This document shows, piece after piece, positions 7,321-15,382 of a DNA stretch of 53,695 nt; position 1 is the first letter of the stretch; every line of letters begins with the position of its first letter. Position numbers and translations under genes: made by a program. The notes under the pieces were generated by a model. That model made no database searches. It was given only the letters and a program-made list of their open reading frames with translations, and was not told the DNA's origin. This DNA is from Thermaurantimonas aggregans (GTDB lineage: Bacteria > Bacteroidota > Bacteroidia > Flavobacteriales > Schleiferiaceae), in assembly GCF_003851885.1 (NCBI RefSeq), contig NZ_BHZE01000020.1:1-53695 (forward strand), written 5' to 3'.

Positions 7321-7996
7321 GCGAATTATTCTAACCGGCCACACCAAAGGCATTGGGGCCGAAGTATGCAAACTTTTGGCGGCATCAAAAAAGTACGACG
7401 TTGTCGGAATAGCGCGTTCACAGTCGCCCATTGCGGGAATTCGTCAATTTGCTTGCGATCTCTCCAACAGCCTCGAAACCCAAAAACTTTGTGAACAGCT
7501 CAAAAGTGAAAATCCTAAATATTTGATTGTCAATGCTGGTGCAAATTCTATTAAACCTGCAGAAAGCTATTCAATACAAGAAATTGAACACATCTATCAG
7601 CTTAATCTGGTATCGCCTGCCATGCTTATCCGGGCATGTCTTCCGGCTTTGTTGCGTAACGAAGGTCATATCATCGTGTTAGGCAGCTTTTCAGCCCTCG
7701 AAGTGCGCCGTTGGAACAACTATTACGGTTCCGCTAAAGCCGGATTACACCACTTGACCAAAAATCTTTTTGAGCAATACCGAAAGCAAAATCTTCGCGT
7801 AACGCTCATTGTACCCGATATAGTGTCAAGTGACTTTTATGCGCAGCAAGAATTTCAGCCAGATCCATCTCCTCAGTATTCGATTTCACCAGCAGAAGTT
7901 GCTCAGTTAGTTTTTGATCTGGTCGAAAAAAAGACGGATTACGTTCCCACAGAGATCGTAATCCGCCCACAAATGTTTAAACTCGACCGAAAGTAA
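7313..7996 (+). CDS. Short-chain dehydrogenase/reductase (SDR)
   Basis: A classical SDR of 227 residues: cofactor motif TGHTKGIG at 8-15, NAGAN at 74-78, and probable catalytic residues N98, S125, Y138 and K142 (the YxxxK in YYGSAKAG). R35 follows the second strand (VVGIARS), which favours NADP(H). PDIVSSDFY near residue 183 is the usual post-catalytic segment. The substrate is unknown. It is the last gene of the 3508-7996 operon and overlaps the radical SAM gene by 8 bases, so the two products may act in sequence. It ends 2 bases from the convergent pgk stop, with no hairpin visible between them. Confidence 0.88.
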   Translation: MTERIILTGHTKGIGAEVCKLLAASKKYDVVGIARSQSPIAGIRQFACDLSNSLETQKLCEQLKSENPKYLIVNAGANSIKPAESYSIQEIEHIYQLNLVSPAMLIRACLPALLRNEGHIIVLGSFSALEVRRWNNYYGSAKAGLHHLTKNLFEQYRKQNLRVTLIVPDIVSSDFYAQQEFQPDPSPQYSISPAEVAQLVFDLVEKKTDYVPTEIVIRPQMFKLDRK

Positions 7997-7998
7997 TT

Positions 7999-9189
7999 CT
8001 ATTCTAAAACGGCCGCAATGCCTGGGAGCACCATGCCTTCAAGATATTCGAGCATAGCTCCTCCGCCCGTTGATACGTAACTTACTTTATCCTCAAGGCC
8101 ATACTTTTTCACTGCAGCTACTGAATCACCACCACCCACCAGGCTAAAGGCGCCTTTGGCTGTAGCTTCCGCCACCATATTTCCAAGCTCTACAGTGCCG
8201 TTTTCAAACGTTTTCATCTCAAACACACCAACTGGCCCATTCCACAAGATGACCTTTGAGCTGAGGAGCACTTGACGGAAAATTTCAAGACTTTTTGGCC
8301 CAACATCCAGACCCATCATATCCTCAGGTATAGCATCTACCGCAGTAAGGCTTGTAGTGCCATTTTCTGAAAATTCCGTCGAATTCACTGAATCTACGGG
8401 TAGATACACCTTTACGCCAGCCTTTTCGGCCTGTCTTAAAATATCATTAGCCGTATTGAGCAGGTCGTTTTCTACTAGTGACTTACCCACGTTTCCACCT
8501 TGAGCTTTTACGAAGGTGTATGCCATACCACCGCCAATGATGATGTTGTCCACCCGCTTCAGCAGATTGCTGATGATGCCCAGCTTAGAGCTCACCTTAG
8601 CGCCTCCGATAATGGCTGTGACGGGTTTTTCAGTAGATTCTAGCACACGTGAAACATTTTTAATCTCATTAGCCATTACATAGCCAAAGGCCTTTTTGCT
8701 TGGAAAAAATTTGGCAATTACAGCCGTAGAAGCATGAGCTCTATGTGCGGTACCAAAGGCATCGTTTACATAAAAATCAGCATGACGGGCCAATTTTTCC
8801 GCAAATCTTTCGTCTCCAGCCTCTTCTTCAGGATAAAAACGCAGGTTCTCAAGCAAAAGAACCTGACCAGGTTTTAAATTCTTTGACAGCTCATAAGCTT
8901 CATTGCCAATGCAGTCATCCGCAAAGAGTACAGGTTGCCCGAGATGTTTTTCAATAGCCGGAATTGTATGCTTGAGAGAGAACTCCGGAGCTGGTCCCTT
9001 TTTTGGCCGACCTAAATGCGACATTAAAATAGCAGCTCCTCCGTCTTTAAGAATTTTCTGAATGGTTGGAATTGTTGCTACAATTCGAGTATCGTCTGTT
9101 ACGTTGAAATCTTTGTCCAAGGGTACGTTGAAATCAACACGCACAATCACACGTGTACCGCTAAAGTTGAAGTCATCGATTGTTTTCAT
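7999..9189 (-). CDS. pgk: Phosphoglycerate kinase
   Basis: A glycolytic enzyme that transfers phosphate from 1,3-bisphosphoglycerate to ADP in the cytoplasm. Its 396 residues match the bacterial family size. Motifs in order: VIVRVDFNVPLD near residue 16, the substrate-binding LMSHLGRPK near residue 56, LLLENLRFYPEEE near residue 111, VNDAFGTAHRAHAS, IIGGAKVSSK near residue 193 and the C-terminal GGGDSVAAVKKYG near residue 350. It starts at ATG 9189. It is divergent from holB across an 83-base gap, a neighbourhood that is common in Bacteroidota. The gap contains TTACTTTG on the minus strand, one base off the -7 consensus. Confidence 0.97.
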   Translation of the reverse strand: MKTIDDFNFSGTRVIVRVDFNVPLDKDFNVTDDTRIVATIPTIQKILKDGGAAILMSHLGRPKKGPAPEFSLKHTIPAIEKHLGQPVLFADDCIGNEAYELSKNLKPGQVLLLENLRFYPEEEAGDERFAEKLARHADFYVNDAFGTAHRAHASTAVIAKFFPSKKAFGYVMANEIKNVSRVLESTEKPVTAIIGGAKVSSKLGIISNLLKRVDNIIIGGGMAYTFVKAQGGNVGKSLVENDLLNTANDILRQAEKAGVKVYLPVDSVNSTEFSENGTTSLTAVDAIPEDMMGLDVGPKSLEIFRQVLLSSKVILWNGPVGVFEMKTFENGTVELGNMVAEATAKGAFSLVGGGDSVAAVKKYGLEDKVSYVSTGGGAMLEYLEGMVLPGIAAVLE

Positions 9190-9272
9190 TTCGTATTACT
9201 TTTACGGCTACAAAGTAATATTTTCAAACTCTCTCCAATTCATATACTTTATCAGTTAATTCAAAATTTTGT

Positions 9273-10394
9273 ATGTGGAATTTTTCTAAACTGTTCTCAA
9301 ATCGCGAAACGGTCGAAAACTTAAAAGCAAATGTTCGCGAAGGTCGTGTAAGTCATGCTCAAATTTTCTTTGGCAAAGAAGGTTCGGAAGCTTTACCTGC
9401 CGCCTTTGCCTACATTAAATATATTTTTTGTGAAAATCGTACGGAATATGATTCTTGTGGAACTTGCACGTATTGCAAGCAAGTTGATTCATTGAATCAT
9501 CCGGATTTAAAAATCATTTTTCCTTTTCCTTACACTAAAGGCAAAGTTGAAAGCTCAACAGATTTATTAGAAAATTTTTTAAAACAGTTTAAAAAAAATC
9601 CTTATCTCGATTTATTTAAATTCAGTCAAAAAATTAGTGCTGAGAAAAAATCTTTTTCCATACCTACTAGTGAATGTGAATCATTGAATAAATTTTTAGG
9701 TCTTAAATCGTTTTATGGGGGTAAAAAAGTTGCACTTATCTGGTATCCTGAATTGATAAATACAGCGGGGGCTAATAAAATACTTAAGACCATCGAAGAG
9801 CCTTCGGGCGATACTCTTATTCTTCTTGTGAGTTACAATCTTCACGATGTTCTGCCAACAGTTTTAAGCCGTTGTCAGGTTACACACCTCAAAGCGCCCA
9901 CTGTCGAAGAGATAAGTGTGTTTTTAAAAGAAAATTTTGAAAACATTTCTCATGATAATCCAGAAATTCTCTTGCAAATAAGCGATGGAAATATTGGAAG
10001 TATTGTAGAAATTTTAAGCAACAATAACCCCTTTGAAGAGTTTGAGCCAATTTACAGTGTATTTATAGAATTTATTGCAGGAAATTCTCCAAATAAACAT
10101 ATGCTTTATGTACTAGAGAAAATAGAATTTTTAAATACAAAAGGAAGAGAATTTACAAAACACTTCCTCAACTTTTTTATGAACAAAATACACGATGATT
10201 TTCTGATAAAAAATAGGGGAAATTTTTCAATGGATATATTGATAGAACTACAAAATTTAGTGGATCATTATACCATGTTGGTAGAGCGAAATATTTCTAT
10301 AAAAATGGCAATAATTTCCCTATTAATCGGAGCAAAAAACGCCTTTGGATCGCGCAATAAATCTTTATTAATTCAAGAAAATATTTTGGTATGA
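9273..10394 (+). CDS. holB: DNA polymerase III delta-prime subunit
   Basis: The clamp-loader delta-prime subunit, 373 residues. The zinc-binding cysteines are C53, C62, C65 and C68 (DSCGTCTYCKQ). The place of the P-loop reads FFGKEGSEA, with no GKT, as expected for a delta-prime subunit that does not hydrolyse ATP. The sensor-like segment LKTIEEPSGDTLILLVSYN and the SRC motif (LPTVLSRCQV) follow near residues 170-205. Codon use is more AT-rich than in the upstream genes, marking the start of the AT-rich part of the window. Its TGA overlaps the glycogen synthase ATG (ATGA), so the two genes are coupled although functionally unrelated. Confidence 0.92.
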   Translation: MWNFSKLFSNRETVENLKANVREGRVSHAQIFFGKEGSEALPAAFAYIKYIFCENRTEYDSCGTCTYCKQVDSLNHPDLKIIFPFPYTKGKVESSTDLLENFLKQFKKNPYLDLFKFSQKISAEKKSFSIPTSECESLNKFLGLKSFYGGKKVALIWYPELINTAGANKILKTIEEPSGDTLILLVSYNLHDVLPTVLSRCQVTHLKAPTVEEISVFLKENFENISHDNPEILLQISDGNIGSIVEILSNNNPFEEFEPIYSVFIEFIAGNSPNKHMLYVLEKIEFLNTKGREFTKHFLNFFMNKIHDDFLIKNRGNFSMDILIELQNLVDHYTMLVERNISIKMAIISLLIGAKNAFGSRNKSLLIQENILV

Positions 10395-12190
10395 GCACTT
10401 TAGCAAAAAATTCGTATCTGTTTGAAGCTTCTTGGGAAGTCGGGAATCAGCTCGGCGGCATTTACACCGTAATTCGAAGCAAACTGCCATCTATCACAAA
10501 AATTTTTGGAGACAGATATTGTTTATTAGGCCCCCTAGTAAACGACAGCATCAATGCGGAATTTGAAGAAATTGATGATACATCAGACTTTTTTGGTAAA
10601 GTAGTAAAAGGTTGCCGAGATCTCGGTTTTGAAGTAAAATACGGAATCTGGTTAGTTACCGGGAGGCCGAGAATTCTTTTAATCAATCCTGTAGCTGTGT
10701 ACAACAGACTAGATGTGTACAAAAAAAATCTTCATCAAAATTACGGTCTCGAATGGCGTGAAAACGATGAGCTCTATGACCAAGTTTTGATGTGGTCAGA
10801 TACGCTTCGTTCGCTTTTTAGGATTGTTAATCAGTTAAAAGGTAAAAACTCCGTAATTGCGCACTTTCACGAGTGGATGGCCTCTGTACCCATCCTCGAC
10901 ATTCGAAAGGAAAATTTAGACATTAAAACTGTATTTACAACCCATGCTACGATGCTGGGCAGATATCTGGCAATGAATGATCCGGAATTTTATCAAAAAT
11001 TGCCATATTATAATCCGGAAGAGCACGCCAGAAGATTTGGAATAACCTCAATGTTTCAAATAGAAAAGCTTTGTGCACAACATGCCCACGCTTTCACTAC
11101 CGTAAGTGAACTCACCGCTAATGAATGTCAGTATTTACTATCAAAAAAGCCGGATGTAATTACGCCAAATGGTCTGAATTTAGCCAGATTTTCAGCCAAT
11201 CACGAGATTCAAGTACGCCACGAAAATTATAAGAAAAAAATTCAAACGTTCGTGATGGCGCATTTCTTTCCGAGCTACACTTTCGACCTATCAAAAACTC
11301 TTTTCTTCTTTACTTCTGGTCGTTACGAATACAAAAACAAAGGTTTTGACGTAACGATTGAAGCACTTAAGGTGCTCAATCGCATGATGATCGAAGCCAA
11401 TGTCGATCTTACCATTGTCACCTTTTTTATTACAAAAACACAGGCTTGGAATATACTGCCAGACGTACTTGAACAAAAGGCAAAGCTCGACGAAATTCGA
11501 AACACCTGTAGTGCCATCGAACAGCAAATAGCAGAAAAACTCTTCTTTAAAGCTGCCTCATCGCACGATCACAATCTACCTGACCTCAATGAGCTCGTGG
11601 ATGAATATTGGAGATTGAGATATCGAAGAACCATTTTGAACTGGAAATCCAATAAATGGCCCGTTATTGTAACTCACAATCTAGTAAACGACGTAGATGA
11701 TCATATTCTAAATGGTTTAAGGCATAGTCAACTCTTTAACAGCCCCTTTGACAAAGTAAAAGTTGTCTATCATCCCGACTTCATTGTTTCCACCAATCCG
11801 CTATTTAGCATGGACTATGGACAATTCGTTAGAGGCTGTCATTTAGGAATTTTTCCTAGTTATTATGAACCTTGGGGTTATACGCCTCTCGAGTGTATAG
11901 CTCGTGGTGTACCAGCAGTTACTTCAGATTTGTCAGGATTCGGGCGCTATGTGATGAATATGGAAGAAGACTTTTACAACAGTGGTGTTTATGCCATTAA
12001 GCGACTTGGAAAAAACAATCAGCAAATCGTGTCTGATCTGTCAAAATTTCTGTTTCAATTCGTTAAGATGTCGCAAAGACAACGAATGATAATGCGCAAC
12101 AAATTAGAGGACTTCAGCGAACATTTTGATTGGAGTAATCTGGTCAAATTTTATATCGAAGCATACGAATTTGCTATTCAATCTCAGTAA
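10391..12190 (+). CDS. GT3-family glycogen synthase (eukaryote-like)
   Basis: A 599-residue glycosyltransferase of CAZy family GT3, the family of animal and yeast glycogen synthase, which uses UDP-glucose to extend alpha-1,4-glucan. The opening LFEASWEVGNQLGGIYTVI matches the GT3 N-terminus. AHFHEWMAS near residue 158 and TTHATMLGRYLA near residue 178 are the acceptor and donor cleft motifs. The C-terminal E-x7-E motif is E493/E501 in PSYYEPWGYTPLEC. It lacks the long phosphorylated tails of eukaryotic enzymes. Known Bacteroidota homologues have this size. It is co-transcribed with holB and overlaps the convergent methyltransferase gene by 17 bases at the 3' ends. Confidence 0.9.
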   Translation: MSTLAKNSYLFEASWEVGNQLGGIYTVIRSKLPSITKIFGDRYCLLGPLVNDSINAEFEEIDDTSDFFGKVVKGCRDLGFEVKYGIWLVTGRPRILLINPVAVYNRLDVYKKNLHQNYGLEWRENDELYDQVLMWSDTLRSLFRIVNQLKGKNSVIAHFHEWMASVPILDIRKENLDIKTVFTTHATMLGRYLAMNDPEFYQKLPYYNPEEHARRFGITSMFQIEKLCAQHAHAFTTVSELTANECQYLLSKKPDVITPNGLNLARFSANHEIQVRHENYKKKIQTFVMAHFFPSYTFDLSKTLFFFTSGRYEYKNKGFDVTIEALKVLNRMMIEANVDLTIVTFFITKTQAWNILPDVLEQKAKLDEIRNTCSAIEQQIAEKLFFKAASSHDHNLPDLNELVDEYWRLRYRRTILNWKSNKWPVIVTHNLVNDVDDHILNGLRHSQLFNSPFDKVKVVYHPDFIVSTNPLFSMDYGQFVRGCHLGIFPSYYEPWGYTPLECIARGVPAVTSDLSGFGRYVMNMEEDFYNSGVYAIKRLGKNNQQIVSDLSKFLFQFVKMSQRQRMIMRNKLEDFSEHFDWSNLVKFYIEAYEFAIQSQ

Positions 12191-13085
12191 TTTTTTCAAA
12201 AATGTACATTTTCGAAGAATATTGACCAGTAAAAAGCGCTAGAATATTGCTAAGAAGACCAAACAGAGCACCCCGTATAATGCCAAGTTTGGTCTTCTTA
12301 TTTTTCTCACTTAAAATCGACACATAAAAGGCGTCAAAAAGCATAGGTTTCTTTTGCCTGAACTTAAACCCATACTTTTCCACAAGTCGAATGAGGGTTT
12401 GTTCTTTAAAATGATACACGTGGATGGGAACATCCCATGCAGCCCAATCGCTGCTATAATATTTTGCATCGTAGGACTCTGGATTTGGAACTGCTATAAG
12501 TAAAATTCCGTTTTTCTTCAAATGTTTGTTGAAGTGTTTTAAATATCTCTCCGGCTCATATAGATGTTCAAATACATGAAAAAGCGTAATTACCTCATAG
12601 CAGTCGATTGTCGAATAAAATTCGCTTTCAGAGAGCACTTCTATACCTTTAGCATTGCAATACGCAATCATTTCAGGTGCAAACTCAACGCCTCGTACCC
12701 TTTGAAATTTTTCTGAAACAAACTGAAGAAAAGCACCATTACCACATCCATAGTCTAAAATGGATACTTTATCAGAGCTTCTATCAAAGCTTTGTTTAAG
12801 AGCAGATTTAATGGCATTCCATTTACTTCGATGATTCACTTTTTGAATCAACTTGTACACATAATCAAAGAGCGACTTAGCACCAGAATTTTTATGAGAA
12901 TCATACTGGGCAAGGTTGTAATAAAGACCAATTTGTTCTTTAGAAACAAGAGGGTGCGTTTTGATAAGTCCGCAAGTAGCACATTGATGAAGCGAAAAAA
13001 TTTCGTTTGTTGTTCTCCAAGCCTTAGGATGTTCTTTTCGCTCGATCCATTTATCCGAATTACATACTATGCAGGATACACTCAT
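12174..13085 (-). CDS. Class I SAM-dependent methyltransferase with N-terminal zinc ribbon
   Basis: A 303-residue protein. The N-terminus has two CxxC pairs (C5/C8 and C35/C38) that could hold zinc. The SAM-binding motif I is ILDYGCGNGAFLQF near residue 107, followed by GVEFAPEMIAYC and the motif IV-like VFEHLYEPERYLKHF, so it belongs to the methyltransf_23/UbiG-like group. The C-terminal 40 residues are hydrophobic (FGLLSNILALF) and may touch the membrane. The substrate is unknown. Related zinc-ribbon methyltransferases act in sugar or surface-polymer modification. Its ATG overlaps the mnmG stop (TAATG), so expression is coupled to mnmG. Confidence 0.85.
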   Translation of the reverse strand: MSVSCIVCNSDKWIERKEHPKAWRTTNEIFSLHQCATCGLIKTHPLVSKEQIGLYYNLAQYDSHKNSGAKSLFDYVYKLIQKVNHRSKWNAIKSALKQSFDRSSDKVSILDYGCGNGAFLQFVSEKFQRVRGVEFAPEMIAYCNAKGIEVLSESEFYSTIDCYEVITLFHVFEHLYEPERYLKHFNKHLKKNGILLIAVPNPESYDAKYYSSDWAAWDVPIHVYHFKEQTLIRLVEKYGFKFRQKKPMLFDAFYVSILSEKNKKTKLGIIRGALFGLLSNILALFTGQYSSKMYIFEKITEIE

Positions 13086-14956
13086 TATCTTCCCATGTAG
13101 ATTAGAAGAATATTAATATCTGAAGGATTTATGCCACTTATCCTAGAGGCCTGTCCTATAGTCTTTGGTTTTATAGCCGTAAGTTTTTCTTTAGCTTCAG
13201 CACTTAAAGAATGAACAGAATTGTAGTCAAACGTCTGCGGAATTTCCAGATGTTCTAATTTCAGCATTTTCTCCGCTATTTCCTTCTCTTTGGCGATATA
13301 ACCTTCATACTTTATTTGAATTTCAGCAGAATCGCAAATCTCTTCATTTAATTCATTTATATGAATAAATTCTTTTATTTCATGTACATCGTAAAAATCC
13401 TTAAGTGAAATTTCTGGTCGTGTTAATATGGATTTCAACTTTACCTTTTGTTTGGCAGGTACTGAATTTTTTGATTCTAATACAGAATTTAGAACGTAAA
13501 GATCTAAACTAAGATTAGAGATAAACTCGATAAAGGAATCTCTTTTTTGATATTTCTCTTTAAAAGATTGGTAGCGCTGTTCAGGAATTAGACCTATTTG
13601 ATAGCCTACAGGCGTCAAACGCTCATCAGCATTGTCTTGGCGAAGGTGCATTCTAAATTCCGAACGCGACGTAAACATGCGGTAGGGTTCTTCTGTACCC
13701 TTCGTAATAAGGTCATCGATTAAAACACCTATGTACGCTTGATCGCGTCTGATGACAATTTTTTCTAAATTATGAGCATGTTGGTGAGCATTGATTCCAG
13801 CAACTATCCCTTGTCCTGCTGCCTCTTCATAGCCAGTCGTACCATTAATTTGACCAGCGAAGAAAAGCCCACTAATCAGTTTCGTTTCCAGTGTGTGATA
13901 GAGCTGGGTTGGTGGAAAATAGTCGTACTCGATGGCATATCCAGGTCTAAAAAATCTTGCATTTTCAAAACCAGGAATTTTCGTTAGTGCATTGTACTGA
14001 ATTTCTGCCGGCAGAGAGGTAGAAAATCCATTGATGTACATTTCCACTGTATTTCTGCCTTCTGGTTCTATAAATAACTGATGTCGCTCGCGATGGGCAA
14101 ACCGATTTATTTTATCTTCAATCGAAGGACAATATCTAGGGCCTACGCCTGTAATATGCCCTGTGAACATCGGACTTTGGTCAAAGCCCAACTTTAATGT
14201 ATCATGTACTTCGGGCGAAGTATAAGCAATGTAACAAGGCATTTGATTTTTTACAGGCTCCGTATCCGTAAAACTGAATTTTCCAGGATTTTCATCGCCG
14301 TCTTGCCTCTCAAATTTTGAAAAATCCAGCGATCGACCATCTATGCGCGGAGGAGTGCCCGTTTTCATTCTTCCGTGCTCAAATCCTAATTTTTTCAACG
14401 CTTCAGTTATTCCACGCGCTGCGCTTTCACCCATCCTCCCTCCGCCGTATTTGTTGAGTCCTACGTGAATTACACCGTTTAGAAAAGTACCGCTGGTAAG
14501 GACTACGGATTTCGCATAGAATGTTTGGTTTAAATTGGTCTTTACCCCCACTACCCTATCATCCTTAACAAGCACATCGACTACCATGTCTTGAAAAAAA
14601 TACAGGTTTGGAATTTGTTCGAGTTGATATCTCCATTCTGCGGCAAAGGCCATACGATCGTTCTGTGCCCTTGGCGACCACATTGCAGGACCTTTAGATC
14701 GGTTTAACATGCGAAACTGAATCGTGGTTTTATCTGTAACAATACCACTCAATCCTCCAAGCGCATCTATTTCACGAATGATTTGACCCTTTGCAATACC
14801 ACCCATTGCCGGATTACAACTCATTTGTCCGATCACCTGCATGTTCATTGTGATGAGTAGTGTTTTTGAACCCATTTTTGCAGCCGCTGCTGCAGCTTCA
14901 TTACCTGCATGTCCGGCACCTACAACAATTACATCGAAGTGATTATCTCTTACCAT
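13085..14956 (-). CDS. mnmG: tRNA U34 carboxymethylaminomethyl synthesis enzyme MnmG
   Basis: The FAD-dependent subunit that, with MnmE, modifies U34 in the wobble position of several tRNAs. Its 623 residues match GidA/MnmG. FAD is bound by VIVVGAGHAGNEAAAAAAK near residue 10. Further signatures are SCNPAMGGIAKGQIIREIDALGG near residues 46-68 (the family PROSITE region), the RMLNRSKGPAMWSPRAQ motif, TGTPPRIDGRSLD, and GLFFAGQINGTTGYEEAA near residue 370. The C-terminal helical domain ends with GINPSDINILLIYMGR. It follows ybeY with a 3-base gap and is followed by the zinc-ribbon methyltransferase. Confidence 0.97.
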   Translation of the reverse strand: MVRDNHFDVIVVGAGHAGNEAAAAAAKMGSKTLLITMNMQVIGQMSCNPAMGGIAKGQIIREIDALGGLSGIVTDKTTIQFRMLNRSKGPAMWSPRAQNDRMAFAAEWRYQLEQIPNLYFFQDMVVDVLVKDDRVVGVKTNLNQTFYAKSVVLTSGTFLNGVIHVGLNKYGGGRMGESAARGITEALKKLGFEHGRMKTGTPPRIDGRSLDFSKFERQDGDENPGKFSFTDTEPVKNQMPCYIAYTSPEVHDTLKLGFDQSPMFTGHITGVGPRYCPSIEDKINRFAHRERHQLFIEPEGRNTVEMYINGFSTSLPAEIQYNALTKIPGFENARFFRPGYAIEYDYFPPTQLYHTLETKLISGLFFAGQINGTTGYEEAAGQGIVAGINAHQHAHNLEKIVIRRDQAYIGVLIDDLITKGTEEPYRMFTSRSEFRMHLRQDNADERLTPVGYQIGLIPEQRYQSFKEKYQKRDSFIEFISNLSLDLYVLNSVLESKNSVPAKQKVKLKSILTRPEISLKDFYDVHEIKEFIHINELNEEICDSAEIQIKYEGYIAKEKEIAEKMLKLEHLEIPQTFDYNSVHSLSAEAKEKLTAIKPKTIGQASRISGINPSDINILLIYMGR

Positions 14957-14959
14957 AGA

Positions 14960-15382
14960 TCAATGTTTCACGTGGAACGTATAAAATAGATTGGTTAATT
15001 CTTTTTCTTTAACTGTCATAATATTTTTCTCTTCTAGAGTAGAATCATTATATCCTACACAATGTAGCAATGCATGATAAAAAGTTCTAATATATTCCCA
15101 CTCTCTATCATTTTCAGAAACTTGACAAAATCTATCTACATATTCTAAACAGATAAATATTTCAACGTCTATAAAATTTTTCTTTGAGGAACAAAAAGTA
15201 ATTACATCAGTGTAATACTTGTGATTGAGAACATTAGTATTAAAATCAAGCATTTCATTAAGAGAAAGATTTGTAAGGTATATGTTTCTAAAATTGACTT
15301 GGTAAAGCTTGTTAAAAATTATGATCAGTTCCCTAATTAAATTTTTTGTGAAAAAATTATGAGGGTCATTAATAACGTACAT
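14960..15382 (-). CDS. ybeY: Endoribonuclease YbeY (rRNA maturation)
   Basis: A single-domain UPF0054 metalloenzyme of 140 residues involved in 16S rRNA 3'-end maturation and ribosome quality control. Recognisable parts are YYTDVITFCSS near residue 56 (the TDVLSFP-like motif), VEIFICLEYV near residue 73, and the zinc site FYHALLHCVGYND. Two metal ligands are H103 and H107. The third His of the usual HGxLHLxGYDH motif is D113 here, which I recall as normal for Bacteroidota YbeY. The protein is divergent and AT-rich. Its start overlaps the DUF4175-like gene by 14 bases, and mnmG follows 3 bases later. Confidence 0.88.
   Translation of the reverse strand: MYVINDPHNFFTKNLIRELIIIFNKLYQVNFRNIYLTNLSLNEMLDFNTNVLNHKYYTDVITFCSSKKNFIDVEIFICLEYVDRFCQVSENDREWEYIRTFYHALLHCVGYNDSTLEEKNIMTVKEKELTNLFYTFHVKH

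Noticed and set aside
14960-15382. Inactivated YbeY because the third His ligand is Asp
   Set aside because: To my knowledge Bacteroidota YbeY commonly carries Asp there. The fold motifs are otherwise intact.
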